This document shows, piece by piece, positions 22,864 through 31,813 of a stretch of DNA of 64,000 nt. Below the pieces are notes generated by a model that saw only the letters and a program-made list of their open reading frames with translations, made no database searches and was not told the origin of the DNA. Source of the stretch: Mesorhizobium sp. WSM3862. GTDB taxonomy: Bacteria; Pseudomonadota; Alphaproteobacteria; Rhizobiales; Rhizobiaceae. The position numbers and the translations under genes were made by a program. Location of the stretch: positions 558,001 through 622,000 of the forward strand of contig NZ_NSGE01000004.1 of assembly GCF_002294985.1 (NCBI RefSeq), given 5' to 3'. Within the stretch, counting starts at the first letter, position 1. Every line of letters starts with the position of its first letter.

Positions 22864-25182
22864 CTATCCTCCGACTTCCACGCTGAGTTGTCCACTCGTC
22901 TTCTGGATGTTCACCTCGGCGCCGTCCGCCGTGCGCCTGAATTCGAGGTCGGCGCTTGCCTCGCCGACCCGCAGCCCGCGAAGCTCGATGCGGCTGACGA
23001 AATCGGGCAGTCGCGGCCGCACGATCCGCAGCTTGTTTGCGAAGGCGTCGGGCTCCAGGCCGAGGCAGGTGGTCACCAGGAACGGCACCGCGCCCGCTGC
23101 CCATGCCTGCGGGTGGCAGGCCACGGGATAGTGCACCGGCACCTGGAAATCGTTGCGCTGAAAGCCCGCCATCGCCTCCGGCAGCCGGTGATGGCGGAAG
23201 TGCATCGCCGCTTCGACAATGGCGGTGAAGATCCGCAGCGCCGCGCCGTCCTCGCCATACCGCCGGCAGCCGGCCGCCAGCAGCGCATTGTCATGCGGCC
23301 ATACGGTGCCGAGATGATATCCGACGGGATTGTAGCGCCGCGCCGCGCTCGAGAGCGTGCGCACGCCCCAGCCGTTGAACATGTCGTCCTGCATCAGCCG
23401 CCGCACGGTTCGGCGGCCCTTGCCCCGATCCGCGATGCCGGTCCACAGCGCATGGCCCGGGTTGGAGGAAACGACCGCGACCGGGCGGCCGCGCGCCTCG
23501 AGCGCCAGCGCGAAAGTGTCCAGGTCCTCGCACCAGAAGTCGCGGTTGAACCGTGTCCGAAGCTTTTCGACCTCGCCGCGAAGCTGCCTGGCGCTGTTGC
23601 GCTCGCCAATGCGTTCGTAGAGATCGGCGATGGCATGCTTGGCCGCAAACACATAGCCCTGCACCTCGACCAGCGCGATCGGCGGCCTGGCGATGCTGCC
23701 GTCGGTCCTGACGATCGCGTCGGCCGAATCCTTCCACCCCTGATTGACGAGACCGCTTTCCGAGATGGTGCGGTATTTGACATAGCCTTCGCCATGCCCG
23801 TCTCCGGCCTTGGCGATCCAGCCCAAGGCCTTTTCCACCGGCTCCCGCAGTTCGCGGAAGAGTCCCACGTCGCCTGTCCACGCGGCATAGCGGCCGAGAA
23901 GCAGCAGGAAGAGCGGGGTCGCGTCGACCGTGCAGTAGAATCTGGCATGTGGGACATTGCCCGCGCGAGCGAGCTCGCCGACGCGCAGCTCATGCAGTAT
24001 CTTGCCGGGCTGCTCCTCTCGCCATCGATCCGTTCGACGTCCCTGATAGCCGGCGAGAAGGCGCAGCGTCTGGGCGGCGATCTCCGGCTGGAAGGCGAGC
24101 ATCTCGAGCGCGACGATCAGGCTGTCACGTCCAAACAGCGCGACGTACCACGGCACGCCGGCTGCGAAATACTCCCTGTTGCCAAGATCCGACCTGAGCA
24201 CCGCGAGATCGCGCAGCGAACGGTCCATGATGCTGTTGAGCAGCAGGCTGTCGCTGTCGAACTTCGTGTGTTGCTCCAGCCATTTTTCAGTATCCGCCTG
24301 AACCGTCCCGGCAAAGGCCTCGAGAGCAAACGCCGGGTGCTGGCTCATTTGCTCGGCCTCCGGCTCTTCCGACAGTTCCCTCAATTCTATGGTGATCGCG
24401 ATGGTGCGCTTTTCTCCTGGCGCCACATCGAACCGGAACTCGGCCGCCGTTCTGTGCATGGCATCGGGTGCCGGCAAAAAACCGATTGTTGCCGTTCTGC
24501 GAACGTGGTCGGCGCCGTGATAGACAAAGTGGAGGCTGCCGTCGCGCCAGGCGGGCCGCTCGCACCTGCCGAGGTTCTTCGGCACCAGTCCGCGCACATT
24601 GAAAATGTCCTCGAAGCCGGCGCCGAAGTGCAGGGCCAGCGGAAAGCCATGCGGCTCGTGGCCGAAATTCTGGATGGTCAGAACCTCCCGCACGCATGTT
24701 TGCTCCGCATCGAGAATGCGCTCCCAGCGGATGCCGAGCTCGTCCTTGGGGATCAGTTGCCCCCCATCGCAATGCAGGTCGGGATTGGCCAGTTCGAAAA
24801 GCGCGGCGTAACCTCTTTGCGCGGTCGAGGCCAACACGATCGGCGGCAAACCGCCCAGCGTCATCTCATAGCCGCCGAGGAAACGGCAGTCGTGGAAATA
24901 GAGCCCGAAGCCGTGCTCGCCTTTCACCGGTATCTGGGCGTCGGGAGCGACATAGTAGAGATCGAGATTCTTGACGGTAATCGCGTCGGCGATGCTGTCC
25001 ACCATGGCCGGGTGCCCCTTGGCGAGCACGCGGTGCCTGCGCTCCTGCTGCGCATGAGGCGTCTGCCGGGCTTTTTGCTGCGATCGCGCTGCCTGCGAGC
25101 GCGGCTGCACCGGTGATCCAGTCCCAGCGTTTCGCGGCTTTGACGTGCCGCTACGCCCTGCTTTCCGGGTTGATTCGTCCAC
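22864..25182 (-). CDS. Glycogen-debranching/amylo-alpha-1,6-glucosidase-type hydrolase
   Basis: This 772-aa cytoplasmic protein has an N-terminal bis-type debranching domain (about 65-260; ITVKNLDLYYVAPD, GLYFHDCRFLGGYEM) and a C-terminal (alpha/alpha)6-barrel of the amylo-alpha-1,6-glucosidase family (GVPWYVALFGRDSLIVALEM, HELRVGELA, GYHLGTVWPHDNALLAAG). The first about 60 residues are basic and low in complexity (RSQAARSQQKARQTPHAQQ). Natural substrates of bacterial members are often uncertain; some act on glycogen, trehalose-like or mannosyl compounds. The start is GTG at 25182, with AAAGGAG 6 nt upstream. No glg gene is near. Confidence 0.85.
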   Translation of the reverse strand: MDESTRKAGRSGTSKPRNAGTGSPVQPRSQAARSQQKARQTPHAQQERRHRVLAKGHPAMVDSIADAITVKNLDLYYVAPDAQIPVKGEHGFGLYFHDCRFLGGYEMTLGGLPPIVLASTAQRGYAALFELANPDLHCDGGQLIPKDELGIRWERILDAEQTCVREVLTIQNFGHEPHGFPLALHFGAGFEDIFNVRGLVPKNLGRCERPAWRDGSLHFVYHGADHVRRTATIGFLPAPDAMHRTAAEFRFDVAPGEKRTIAITIELRELSEEPEAEQMSQHPAFALEAFAGTVQADTEKWLEQHTKFDSDSLLLNSIMDRSLRDLAVLRSDLGNREYFAAGVPWYVALFGRDSLIVALEMLAFQPEIAAQTLRLLAGYQGRRTDRWREEQPGKILHELRVGELARAGNVPHARFYCTVDATPLFLLLLGRYAAWTGDVGLFRELREPVEKALGWIAKAGDGHGEGYVKYRTISESGLVNQGWKDSADAIVRTDGSIARPPIALVEVQGYVFAAKHAIADLYERIGERNSARQLRGEVEKLRTRFNRDFWCEDLDTFALALEARGRPVAVVSSNPGHALWTGIADRGKGRRTVRRLMQDDMFNGWGVRTLSSAARRYNPVGYHLGTVWPHDNALLAAGCRRYGEDGAALRIFTAIVEAAMHFRHHRLPEAMAGFQRNDFQVPVHYPVACHPQAWAAGAVPFLVTTCLGLEPDAFANKLRIVRPRLPDFVSRIELRGLRVGEASADLEFRRTADGAEVNIQKTSGQLSVEVGG

Positions 25183-25327
25183 CGGCGCTCCTTTGGAATG
25201 GCCGTTTCCGTGACCATTCCAAATGGCGCGCCGCCGACACGGGCCAAGGGCTATGGGCTGGTTGATAACATCGATGTGTATCTACGGATCGGCGACGTTC
25301 CAATCGGGCAGGAGGGGCCTTCCCAAT

Positions 25328-25819
25328 TCAGGCCAGGCTCTCGATTTCCTCGTCGGAGAGGTTCTGCGGCACCACGGTGACCGGGATGGGGAAGGCGGCG
25401 CCCCGGCCGGCCACCGCACTCACCAGTGGCCCCGGACCTTCCTTGCCGGCGCCGGCCGCCAGCACCAGGATGGCGATGTCCTGGTCTTCCTCGATGAGCT
25501 TGTGGATTTCCTCGGTCGGCTTGCCTTCGCGCACCACCAGTTCCGGCTCGATGCCGACCTTCTGGCGCACCTTGCTGGCATAGGTGTCGAGCGCCGCGCG
25601 CGCGGTCGCGTTGGCTTCCTCGCGCATGATCTTCTCAACCCCCAGCCAATGCTGGAAATCGTCCGGCTCGATCACATAGAGCAGGACCAGCACGCCGCTG
25701 GTGCTCTGTGCGCGCGTCGATGCGTAGGCGACCGCGCGCTCGCATTCCGGCGTATCGTCGATGATCGCCAGGAATTTGCGGCGATGTCCGGCTTCACGGC
25801 TGAGGCGTTTGGAAACCAT
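25328..25819 (-). CDS. Universal stress protein family (UspA-like)
   Basis: This 163-aa single Usp domain starts RKFLAIIDDTPECERAVAYA, contains VLVLLYVIEPDDFQHW, and ends with VLAAGAGKEGPGPLVSAVAG then FPIPVTVVPQNLSDEEIESL. The ATP-binding pattern G-x2-G-x9-G(S/T) is not clearly kept, so nucleotide binding is doubtful. The start ATG at 25819 (MVSKRLSREAG) is preferred over an upstream start at 25864. It lies just upstream of the debranching gene and downstream of trpS on the same strand. Confidence 0.88.
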   Translation of the reverse strand: MVSKRLSREAGHRRKFLAIIDDTPECERAVAYASTRAQSTSGVLVLLYVIEPDDFQHWLGVEKIMREEANATARAALDTYASKVRQKVGIEPELVVREGKPTEEIHKLIEEDQDIAILVLAAGAGKEGPGPLVSAVAGRGAAFPIPVTVVPQNLSDEEIESLA

Positions 25820-25921
25820 GTCTGTCCGCTCGGTATCAATTCGGCCGCAATCTGCCACCGCCACGGACCGGCGGCAAGCCGCCGGCCGGTATGGCGATCC
25901 CAGTCAACCAGCGAGGACCGA

Positions 25922-26989
25922 TCAGTCCTGCAACAGGCCGATGATGTCGCGCACCGTCTTCATCGTGCCTTCGGCGATCGCGCGGGCGCGCTCGCCGCCG
26001 TCCTTGAGCACGGCGTCGACATAGGCGCGGTCGCCCTCGATGCGGCGCATCTCCGAGGCGATCGGCGCGAGCTTTTCGACTGCAAGGTCGGCCAGCGCCG
26101 GCTTGAACACGGAAAACTGCTGGCCGCCATATTCCTTCAGCACGTCGGCTTTGGAAATTTCGGCGAGGCCGGCATAGATGCCGACCAGGTTTTCGGCTTC
26201 CGGCCGGCTTTCCAGCCCGTCGACTTCACTCGGCAAGGCCTCCGGATCGGTCTTGGCCTTGCGGATCTTCTTCGAGATTGTGTCGGCATCGTCGGTGAGG
26301 TTGATGCGCGACAGGTCCGACGGGTCCGACTTCGACATCTTCTTCGAGCCATCGCGCAGGCTCATGATGCGCGCCGCAGGACCGCCGATCACCGGTTCGG
26401 TGATCGGGAAGTAGCCATTCACCGTCTCTTCGCCGACCTGCATCTCGACGCCGACGCCGAGCGCCGCGATTTTTTCCGAGAAGTCGTTGTTGAATTTTTG
26501 CGCGATGTCGCGGGTCAATTCCAGATGCTGCTTCTGGTCCTCGCCCACGGGCACATGGGTGGCGCGGTAGAGCAGGATGTCGGCGGCCATCAGGCTCGGA
26601 TAGGCGAGCAGGCCGAGCGAGGCGTTCTCGCGGTCCTTGCCGGCTTTGTCCTTGAACTGCGTCATCCGGTACATCCAGCCGATGCGCGCCACGCAGTTGA
26701 AGATCCAGGCCAACTCGGCGTGCTGGATGACCCGCGACTGATTGAAGACGATGTGCTTCTTGGGGTCGATGCCCGATGCCAGGAAGGCTGCGGTGATCGA
26801 GCGCGTCTGGTCGCCAAGGTCCTGGTGCACGAGCTGCGCCGTCAGCGAATGCAGGTCGACGACGCAATAGATGCAGTCGGATTGTTCCTGGAGGGCGACG
26901 AATTTCTTGATGGCGCCGAGATAGTTGCCCAGATGCAAATTGCCGGTCGGCTGGACGCCCGAGAAGACGAGGGGCTTGAAGGCGGACAT
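25922..26989 (-). CDS. trpS: Tryptophanyl-tRNA synthetase
   Basis: This 355-aa class I aminoacyl-tRNA synthetase charges tRNA-Trp. The N-terminus [20 protein letters not shown] contains the HIGH-like signature HLGN (from residue 19), and the KMSKS loop appears as [25 protein letters not shown], which contacts the tryptophan site, is also conserved. The start ATG at 26989 has GAGGAA 4 nt upstream; longer in-frame starts are not conserved. The murJ-trpS order is common in rhizobia. Confidence 0.97.
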   Translation of the reverse strand: MSAFKPLVFSGVQPTGNLHLGNYLGAIKKFVALQEQSDCIYCVVDLHSLTAQLVHQDLGDQTRSITAAFLASGIDPKKHIVFNQSRVIQHAELAWIFNCVARIGWMYRMTQFKDKAGKDRENASLGLLAYPSLMAADILLYRATHVPVGEDQKQHLELTRDIAQKFNNDFSEKIAALGVGVEMQVGEETVNGYFPITEPVIGGPAARIMSLRDGSKKMSKSDPSDLSRINLTDDADTISKKIRKAKTDPEALPSEVDGLESRPEAENLVGIYAGLAEISKADVLKEYGGQQFSVFKPALADLAVEKLAPIASEMRRIEGDRAYVDAVLKDGGERARAIAEGTMKTVRDIIGLLQD

Positions 26990-27020
26990 GATTTCCTCAT
27001 GGCTTGTGGAGGGCCGTATA

Positions 27021-27065
27021 CGCATGATTCCAAAAAGTTGCAGACTTTTTGGAGCCAATCATGCG
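27021..27065. repeat. CGCATGATT hairpin repeat
   Basis: CGCATGATT (27021-27029) pairs with AATCATGCG (27057-27065), and inside it CCAAAAAGT pairs with ACTTTTTGG. It has the layout of the rhizobial extragenic element 'GCATGATCC-AAAAGT-...-GATCATGC' and lies in the murJ-trpS gap, upstream of trpS. Related elements are noted at 40976, 45842, 46701 and 48595. Confidence 0.75.
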
Positions 27066-27161
27066 GCTGGAAACCGCGCGCGGCGAAAGTCTTGCGACGG
27101 CGGGCTTATGGACGAAGGCGAATGCGGGATCAAGACCGCTGTTGCTGAAAGCCAGCTCGAG

Positions 27162-28769
27162 TTATTCGTCCAAGCCGGTGTTCGATTTCCGCGGCGCAGA
27201 TTTCGCCGTGCCGCGCTTCACGTTCCGACGGATCATGCCGAAATCGGCGCCGCCGGTGCCGAAGGCGGTGATGAAGTAGAGCGCCGCACCCCCGCCGACG
27301 AGCGCGAACAGGGTCGTCGCCTTCACCACCAGCGGCGAGCCGGGCCCGAGCCGCGCGGCGAAATAGTGCTCGGCGAAGTAAAGTGCCGTTGCCATGATCG
27401 CGGCCGACAGCACCAGCCGGGGAATGCGCTTCAAGAGCGGTATGTCGCGACCCCAGTGGCCGCGCTTTATCAACATGCCGAGCAGCAAAGCCGCGTTGAC
27501 CCAGCCGGCGACGGCCGAGGCGACGGCGATGCCCGGCGCGCCCATCGAAGGAAACAAGCTCAGCGCGGTGGCGACGTTCACGCCGACGGAGATGGCGGCG
27601 AAGATCATCGGCGTGCGCGTGTCCTCGCGCGCGAAATAGCCGGGCGTGAAGGCCTTGATCAGCACGAAGGCCGGCAGGCCGAGGCCGAAGATCGCCAGGA
27701 TCGAGGCGACGATCGGCGTCGAATGGTTGGCGGCGAAGGCGCCGCGCTCATAGACCAGCCGCACGATCGGCTCCGACATCACCCAAAGCGCCGCGGCCGC
27801 CGGCAAGGTCATGAACAGCGTGAACTCGACCGAGCGGTTCTGCAAATTGGCCGCCTCGATCAGATTGCCCGATTTCAGCGCCCGCGACAGCTCCGGCAGC
27901 AGCACGATCGCCACCGCCACGCCGACGACGCCGAGCGGCAGCTGGTAGATGCGATCGGCATAGGCGAGCGATGACACGGCGCTGTTCTGCCCGGAGGCAA
28001 TCGCCGTGCCGATCAGCTGGTTGATTTGGGTGATGCCGCCGGTAATAGCGGCCGGCAGCGCCAGGATCAGGAGCCGCTTGACGTTCGGCGTCATCTTGGG
28101 CCGGCGGAAGCCGATCGAGATGCCGGCATGGCGCACCGCTACCCAGACGATGGCGAGCTGCACGATGCCCGCCGCCAGCACGCCCCAGGACAGGCCGAAG
28201 CCGACATCATGCGCGTCGAGCCCATGATACCAGGCATAGGCGAGCACGCTGATCAGGATGATGTTAAGGAAAGCGGGGGCGATGGCCGCGGCGAAATAGC
28301 GGCGCAGCGAGTTCAGCATGCCGGCCATCATCGCGCCGAGCGACATGCAGATCAGATAGGGAAACATGATCGTCGCCAGCCGGACGGTCGTCTCGAACTT
28401 GCCCGGAATGTCGGCAAAGCCGGGCGCCACTAGGTAGCGGACGATCAGCGGCATTGCCAGTTCCATGGCGATGGTGAGCGCCAGAAGCGCCGAGAACAGC
28501 ACGCCGAACACCTCCTCCGAGAAACGCTTGGCGCCGTCGGTGCCGTGCGTTTCGATCTCCTTGGCGAACAGCGGCACGAAGGCGGCGTTGAAGGCGCCTT
28601 CGGCGAACAGCCGGCGGAAGGTGTTGGGAAACTGGAAGGCGGCGTTGAAGGCGTCGGCGACCGGTCCGGTGCCGAGGGCCGCCGCCATCAGCATCTCGCG
28701 GCCGAAACCCAGCGCGCGGCTCATCAGCGTGCCGGAGGCGACGGTGGCGAATTTCTTGACAAGGCTCAT
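27162..28769 (-). CDS. murJ: Lipid II flippase MurJ
   Basis: This 535-aa polytopic membrane protein of the MurJ/MviN family flips lipid II for peptidoglycan synthesis. It starts MSLVKKFATVASGTLMSRAL and contains GFGREMLMAAALGTGPVADA, FRRLFAEGAFNAAFVPLFA and the later YQLPLGVVGVAVAIVLLPEL, all hallmarks of the family. About 14 hydrophobic segments are visible. It lies 46 bp downstream of glnD on the same strand and is probably cotranscribed with it. Confidence 0.96.
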   Translation of the reverse strand: MSLVKKFATVASGTLMSRALGFGREMLMAAALGTGPVADAFNAAFQFPNTFRRLFAEGAFNAAFVPLFAKEIETHGTDGAKRFSEEVFGVLFSALLALTIAMELAMPLIVRYLVAPGFADIPGKFETTVRLATIMFPYLICMSLGAMMAGMLNSLRRYFAAAIAPAFLNIILISVLAYAWYHGLDAHDVGFGLSWGVLAAGIVQLAIVWVAVRHAGISIGFRRPKMTPNVKRLLILALPAAITGGITQINQLIGTAIASGQNSAVSSLAYADRIYQLPLGVVGVAVAIVLLPELSRALKSGNLIEAANLQNRSVEFTLFMTLPAAAALWVMSEPIVRLVYERGAFAANHSTPIVASILAIFGLGLPAFVLIKAFTPGYFAREDTRTPMIFAAISVGVNVATALSLFPSMGAPGIAVASAVAGWVNAALLLGMLIKRGHWGRDIPLLKRIPRLVLSAAIMATALYFAEHYFAARLGPGSPLVVKATTLFALVGGGAALYFITAFGTGGADFGMIRRNVKRGTAKSAPRKSNTGLDE

Positions 28770-28815
28770 GCGGAGGATGACTGCCTGCGGAATTGCGTCA
28801 AATGGATGGTGATGA

Positions 28816-31620
28816 TCACTCGGCGGCCGCCGCCTTGGCCTTGCCGTTGCGTTCGGGCGCGTTGCCTTCGAGTGTGTCGATCAGCCGCTTGTGGATCGTG
28901 GCCGTGCGCGTCGGGCTGTCGATCTTCTGGCCGGTAAGGTCGGTGACATAGAAGGTGTCGATGACCTTTTCGCCGAAAGTGGTGATGTGGGCCGAGGCGA
29001 TATCGAGCGATAGGTCCGACAGCGCGCCGGTGACCTCTGAGAGCAGGCCGGGCCGGTCCAGCCCCTCGATTTCGATCACGGAAAAACGGTTCGACAGCGT
29101 GTTCCGGATCTCGGCGCGCGGCGGAATGCGGAAAGCCTTGGCGCCGCGCTTCGGCTTGGCGCGCTTCTCGATCATCTCGGGCAGCCAGCTCTTGCCGGAC
29201 AGCACGTCCTCGATCAGCTTGCCGACGCGTTCGGCCCGCCGCCGCTCGTCCTCGTCGCGGTCGAATTCTCTGGAGATCAAAATGGTGTCCAGCGCCCGCC
29301 CGTCAGAGGTGGTGAAGATCTGCGCATCGACGATGTTGCCGCCGGCCGCGGCACAGGCGCCGGCGATCACCGACAGCAGGCGCGGATGGTCCGGCGCCAG
29401 CACGGTGATCTCGGTAACCGCTTCGAACTCATGCGTCTTCACCATGGTGGCGAGCTTCCTGCCGGCCACATCCGCCTCGCGCACGAATTCGGCGTGGCGC
29501 AGCTGGTCGGGCAGGTCGACGGTCAGCAGATAGTTTTCGTAGTGCTGGGCGACATAGCGCTTGCGCTCCTTCGCCGGCCATGCGGAAAGCGCCTCGGCGA
29601 GCCGCTCGCGCGCGGCGGAGGTGCGCTCGGCGCGCGACACTTCGGAGAAGCCCCCGGTCAAGAGCAACTCGGTCTCGAAATAGAGCGTGCGCAGCAATTG
29701 TCCCTTCCAGCCGTTCCACACCCCGGGTCCGACGCCCCGAATGTCGCAGACGGTCAAGATCAGAAGCAGCTTCAGCCGCTCCACCGATTGCACGATCGAG
29801 GCAAAATCCTCGATCGTCTTGCGGTCGTTGAGGTCGCGCGTCTGCGCCGTCATCGACATCACGAGATGGTTTTCGACCAGCCAGGCGACGGTCTCGGTGT
29901 CGGCGGCCGACAGCCCCATATGCGGACAGATGCGTCGCGCGATCCTGGCGCCGGCCTCCGAATGGTCCTCCGGCCGGCCCTTGGCGATGTCGTGCAGGAG
30001 CACCGCGACATAGAGCGCCTCGCGGCTCTTCTTCAGCCCCGGCATCAGCGAGTGCGACAGCGGATGCACCTTGGCGCCGTCGCCGCGCTCGATCTCGGCC
30101 AGCACGCCAATGCAGCGGATGAGATGCTCGTCCACCGTATAATGGTGGTACATCGAGAACTGCATCATGGCGACGATCTTGCCGAAGTCGGGGATCAGCT
30201 TGCCGAGCAGCCCCGCCTCGTTCATGCGCCTGAGGTTGAGCTCGGCATTGCGGTCCGAGGTCAGGATATCGAGGAACAACCGGTTGGCCTCCTCGTCGCG
30301 CCTGAGCGACTTGTTGGCCAGGCCGAGCGACCGGGTCAGCAGCTTCAGCGCGTCGGGGTGGAACTCCAGCCCGTGCTTGTCGGCGAACCAGAACAGCCGA
30401 AGCAGGTTGACCGGATCGCGTTCGAACACGCTGTCGTCGGCAATGTTGATGCGGTGGTTGTCGACAATGAAGTCGGACGTGCCGGCAAGCTTGCGCTTGC
30501 GCCGCGAGAAGGTGAGAAAGATGCGGTTGAAGCCGGGCACATGCTTGGCCTGCTCTTCCTCGAGCGCGGCGCAGAAGATGCGGGTGAGATCCCCGACATC
30601 CTTGGCGACCAGGAAGTAGTGCTTCATGAAGCGCTCGACAGCCGACAGCCCGGGATGCGTCGTATAGCCCAGCCGCTCGGCGATCTCGCGCTGGATGTCG
30701 AAATGCAGCCGCTCTTCCGCCTTGCCGGTGAGGAAATGCATATGGCAGCGCACCGCCCACAGGAAGTCCTCGGCCTTCTGGAATTCGCGATACTCGGCTT
30801 CGGTGAAGACGCCTTTCTCGACCAGTTCCTGGCCGGTACGCACGCGATAGAAGTATTTGCCGATCCAGAACAGCGTCTGCAGATCGCGCAGACCGCCCTT
30901 GCCGTCCTTGACATTGGGCTCGACGAGATAGCGGCTCTCGCCCGCCTTGGCGTGGCGCTCGTCGCGTTCGGCGAGCTTGGCCTGCACATATTCGGGTCCG
31001 GTGGTGCGCACCACTTCGTGGTCGAAGCGGGTAAGCAGTTCGTCATAGAGCTTGCGTTCGCCCCACAGGAAGCGCGCTTCCAGGATCGAGGTGCGGATGG
31101 TGATGTCGGTGCGCGAGAGCCTCAGACACTCTTCGATGTTGCGGGTGGCGTGGCCGACCTTCAGCCCCATGTCCCACAGCATGTAGAGCATGTATTCGAC
31201 GATCTGCTCGCCCCACGGCGTCTGCTTGTAAGGGAGCAGGAACAACAGGTCGATGTCGGAGCCCGGCGCCAGCGTGCCGCGGCCGTAGCCGCCGACCGCG
31301 ACCACCGCCATGCGCTCGGCGGCGGATCGGTTCTTGACCTGGTAGACGTGGGTGGCCGCGAAGTCGTAAAGCGCCCGGATCAGCTCGTCCATCAGATGCG
31401 ACAGCCGCTCGGCGCAGGCATGGCCGCCGCCATCCTGCTTCAGCATCGCCTCGGCGATCGTTCGCCCTTCCGCGAGCTTGCCCTTGAGCAGTTGGAGAAC
31501 CGCTGTGCGGGCAGCCTTGCCGGAGCCGTCGCCTGCGCTCGGCGCCGTCAGCGCAGTCATGTCGCGGCGCAAAGCGTCGCCATCGATGATTTCGTCGAGT
31601 TTGAGGGAGATCTTGGCCAT
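28816..31620 (-). CDS. glnD: [Protein-PII] uridylyltransferase/uridylyl-removing enzyme GlnD
   Basis: This 934-aa nitrogen sensor adds UMP to, and removes it from, PII proteins in response to glutamine. The nucleotidyltransferase domain has [20 protein letters not shown] (from residue 109). The HD domain has [20 protein letters not shown] and [12 protein letters not shown]. Two C-terminal ACT domains follow ([18 protein letters not shown] and [18 protein letters not shown]). The length is typical. It is followed by murJ and trpS; upstream, across a copper module, lies mutS, which adjoins glnD directly in some rhizobia. Confidence 0.97.
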   Translation of the reverse strand: MAKISLKLDEIIDGDALRRDMTALTAPSAGDGSGKAARTAVLQLLKGKLAEGRTIAEAMLKQDGGGHACAERLSHLMDELIRALYDFAATHVYQVKNRSAAERMAVVAVGGYGRGTLAPGSDIDLLFLLPYKQTPWGEQIVEYMLYMLWDMGLKVGHATRNIEECLRLSRTDITIRTSILEARFLWGERKLYDELLTRFDHEVVRTTGPEYVQAKLAERDERHAKAGESRYLVEPNVKDGKGGLRDLQTLFWIGKYFYRVRTGQELVEKGVFTEAEYREFQKAEDFLWAVRCHMHFLTGKAEERLHFDIQREIAERLGYTTHPGLSAVERFMKHYFLVAKDVGDLTRIFCAALEEEQAKHVPGFNRIFLTFSRRKRKLAGTSDFIVDNHRINIADDSVFERDPVNLLRLFWFADKHGLEFHPDALKLLTRSLGLANKSLRRDEEANRLFLDILTSDRNAELNLRRMNEAGLLGKLIPDFGKIVAMMQFSMYHHYTVDEHLIRCIGVLAEIERGDGAKVHPLSHSLMPGLKKSREALYVAVLLHDIAKGRPEDHSEAGARIARRICPHMGLSAADTETVAWLVENHLVMSMTAQTRDLNDRKTIEDFASIVQSVERLKLLLILTVCDIRGVGPGVWNGWKGQLLRTLYFETELLLTGGFSEVSRAERTSAARERLAEALSAWPAKERKRYVAQHYENYLLTVDLPDQLRHAEFVREADVAGRKLATMVKTHEFEAVTEITVLAPDHPRLLSVIAGACAAAGGNIVDAQIFTTSDGRALDTILISREFDRDEDERRRAERVGKLIEDVLSGKSWLPEMIEKRAKPKRGAKAFRIPPRAEIRNTLSNRFSVIEIEGLDRPGLLSEVTGALSDLSLDIASAHITTFGEKVIDTFYVTDLTGQKIDSPTRTATIHKRLIDTLEGNAPERNGKAKAAAAE

Positions 31621-31748
31621 TCGGCGGCGTCTATAGCGCGTTTTCTTCGCGCTGTGTATGGGGCGTGCGACAGGCCGAATTCCATCACGCGGAAGGTGCG
31701 TTCGACGCTCAGCCGATCAACTTTATAGACTAAAAATCGAAACTGACC

Positions 31749-31780
31749 CTTGACCTTCCAGTTACTGGAAGGACTACCTC
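31749..31780 (+). promoter_or_regulatory. HmrR/CueR-type copper operator-promoter
   Basis: A perfect 19-bp palindrome CCTTCCAG-TTA-CTGGAAGG (31754-31772) overlaps TTGACC (31750-31755) as a -35 box; a -10-like TACCTC begins 19 bp later at 31775. An extended 19-bp spacer centred on a palindrome is the hallmark of MerR-family activated promoters, and CCTTCCAG/CTGGAAGG is the known half-site of HmrR/CueR regulators. It lies 34 bp upstream of the copper ATPase start. The probable regulator is HmrR at 20746-21135. Confidence 0.88.
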
Positions 31781-31813
31781 CGCCTCAATCCGAGAGTTCC
31801 GAGGCATTTGCTG

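Noticed and set aside
22888..25116. 742-codon plus-strand frame opposite the debranching-type gene
   Set aside because: Minus strand has family motifs and a good ribosome site; the plus-strand product has none.
29386..31728. 780-codon plus-strand frame opposite glnD
   Set aside because: GlnD is certain on the minus strand; the antisense frame has no recognisable domain.
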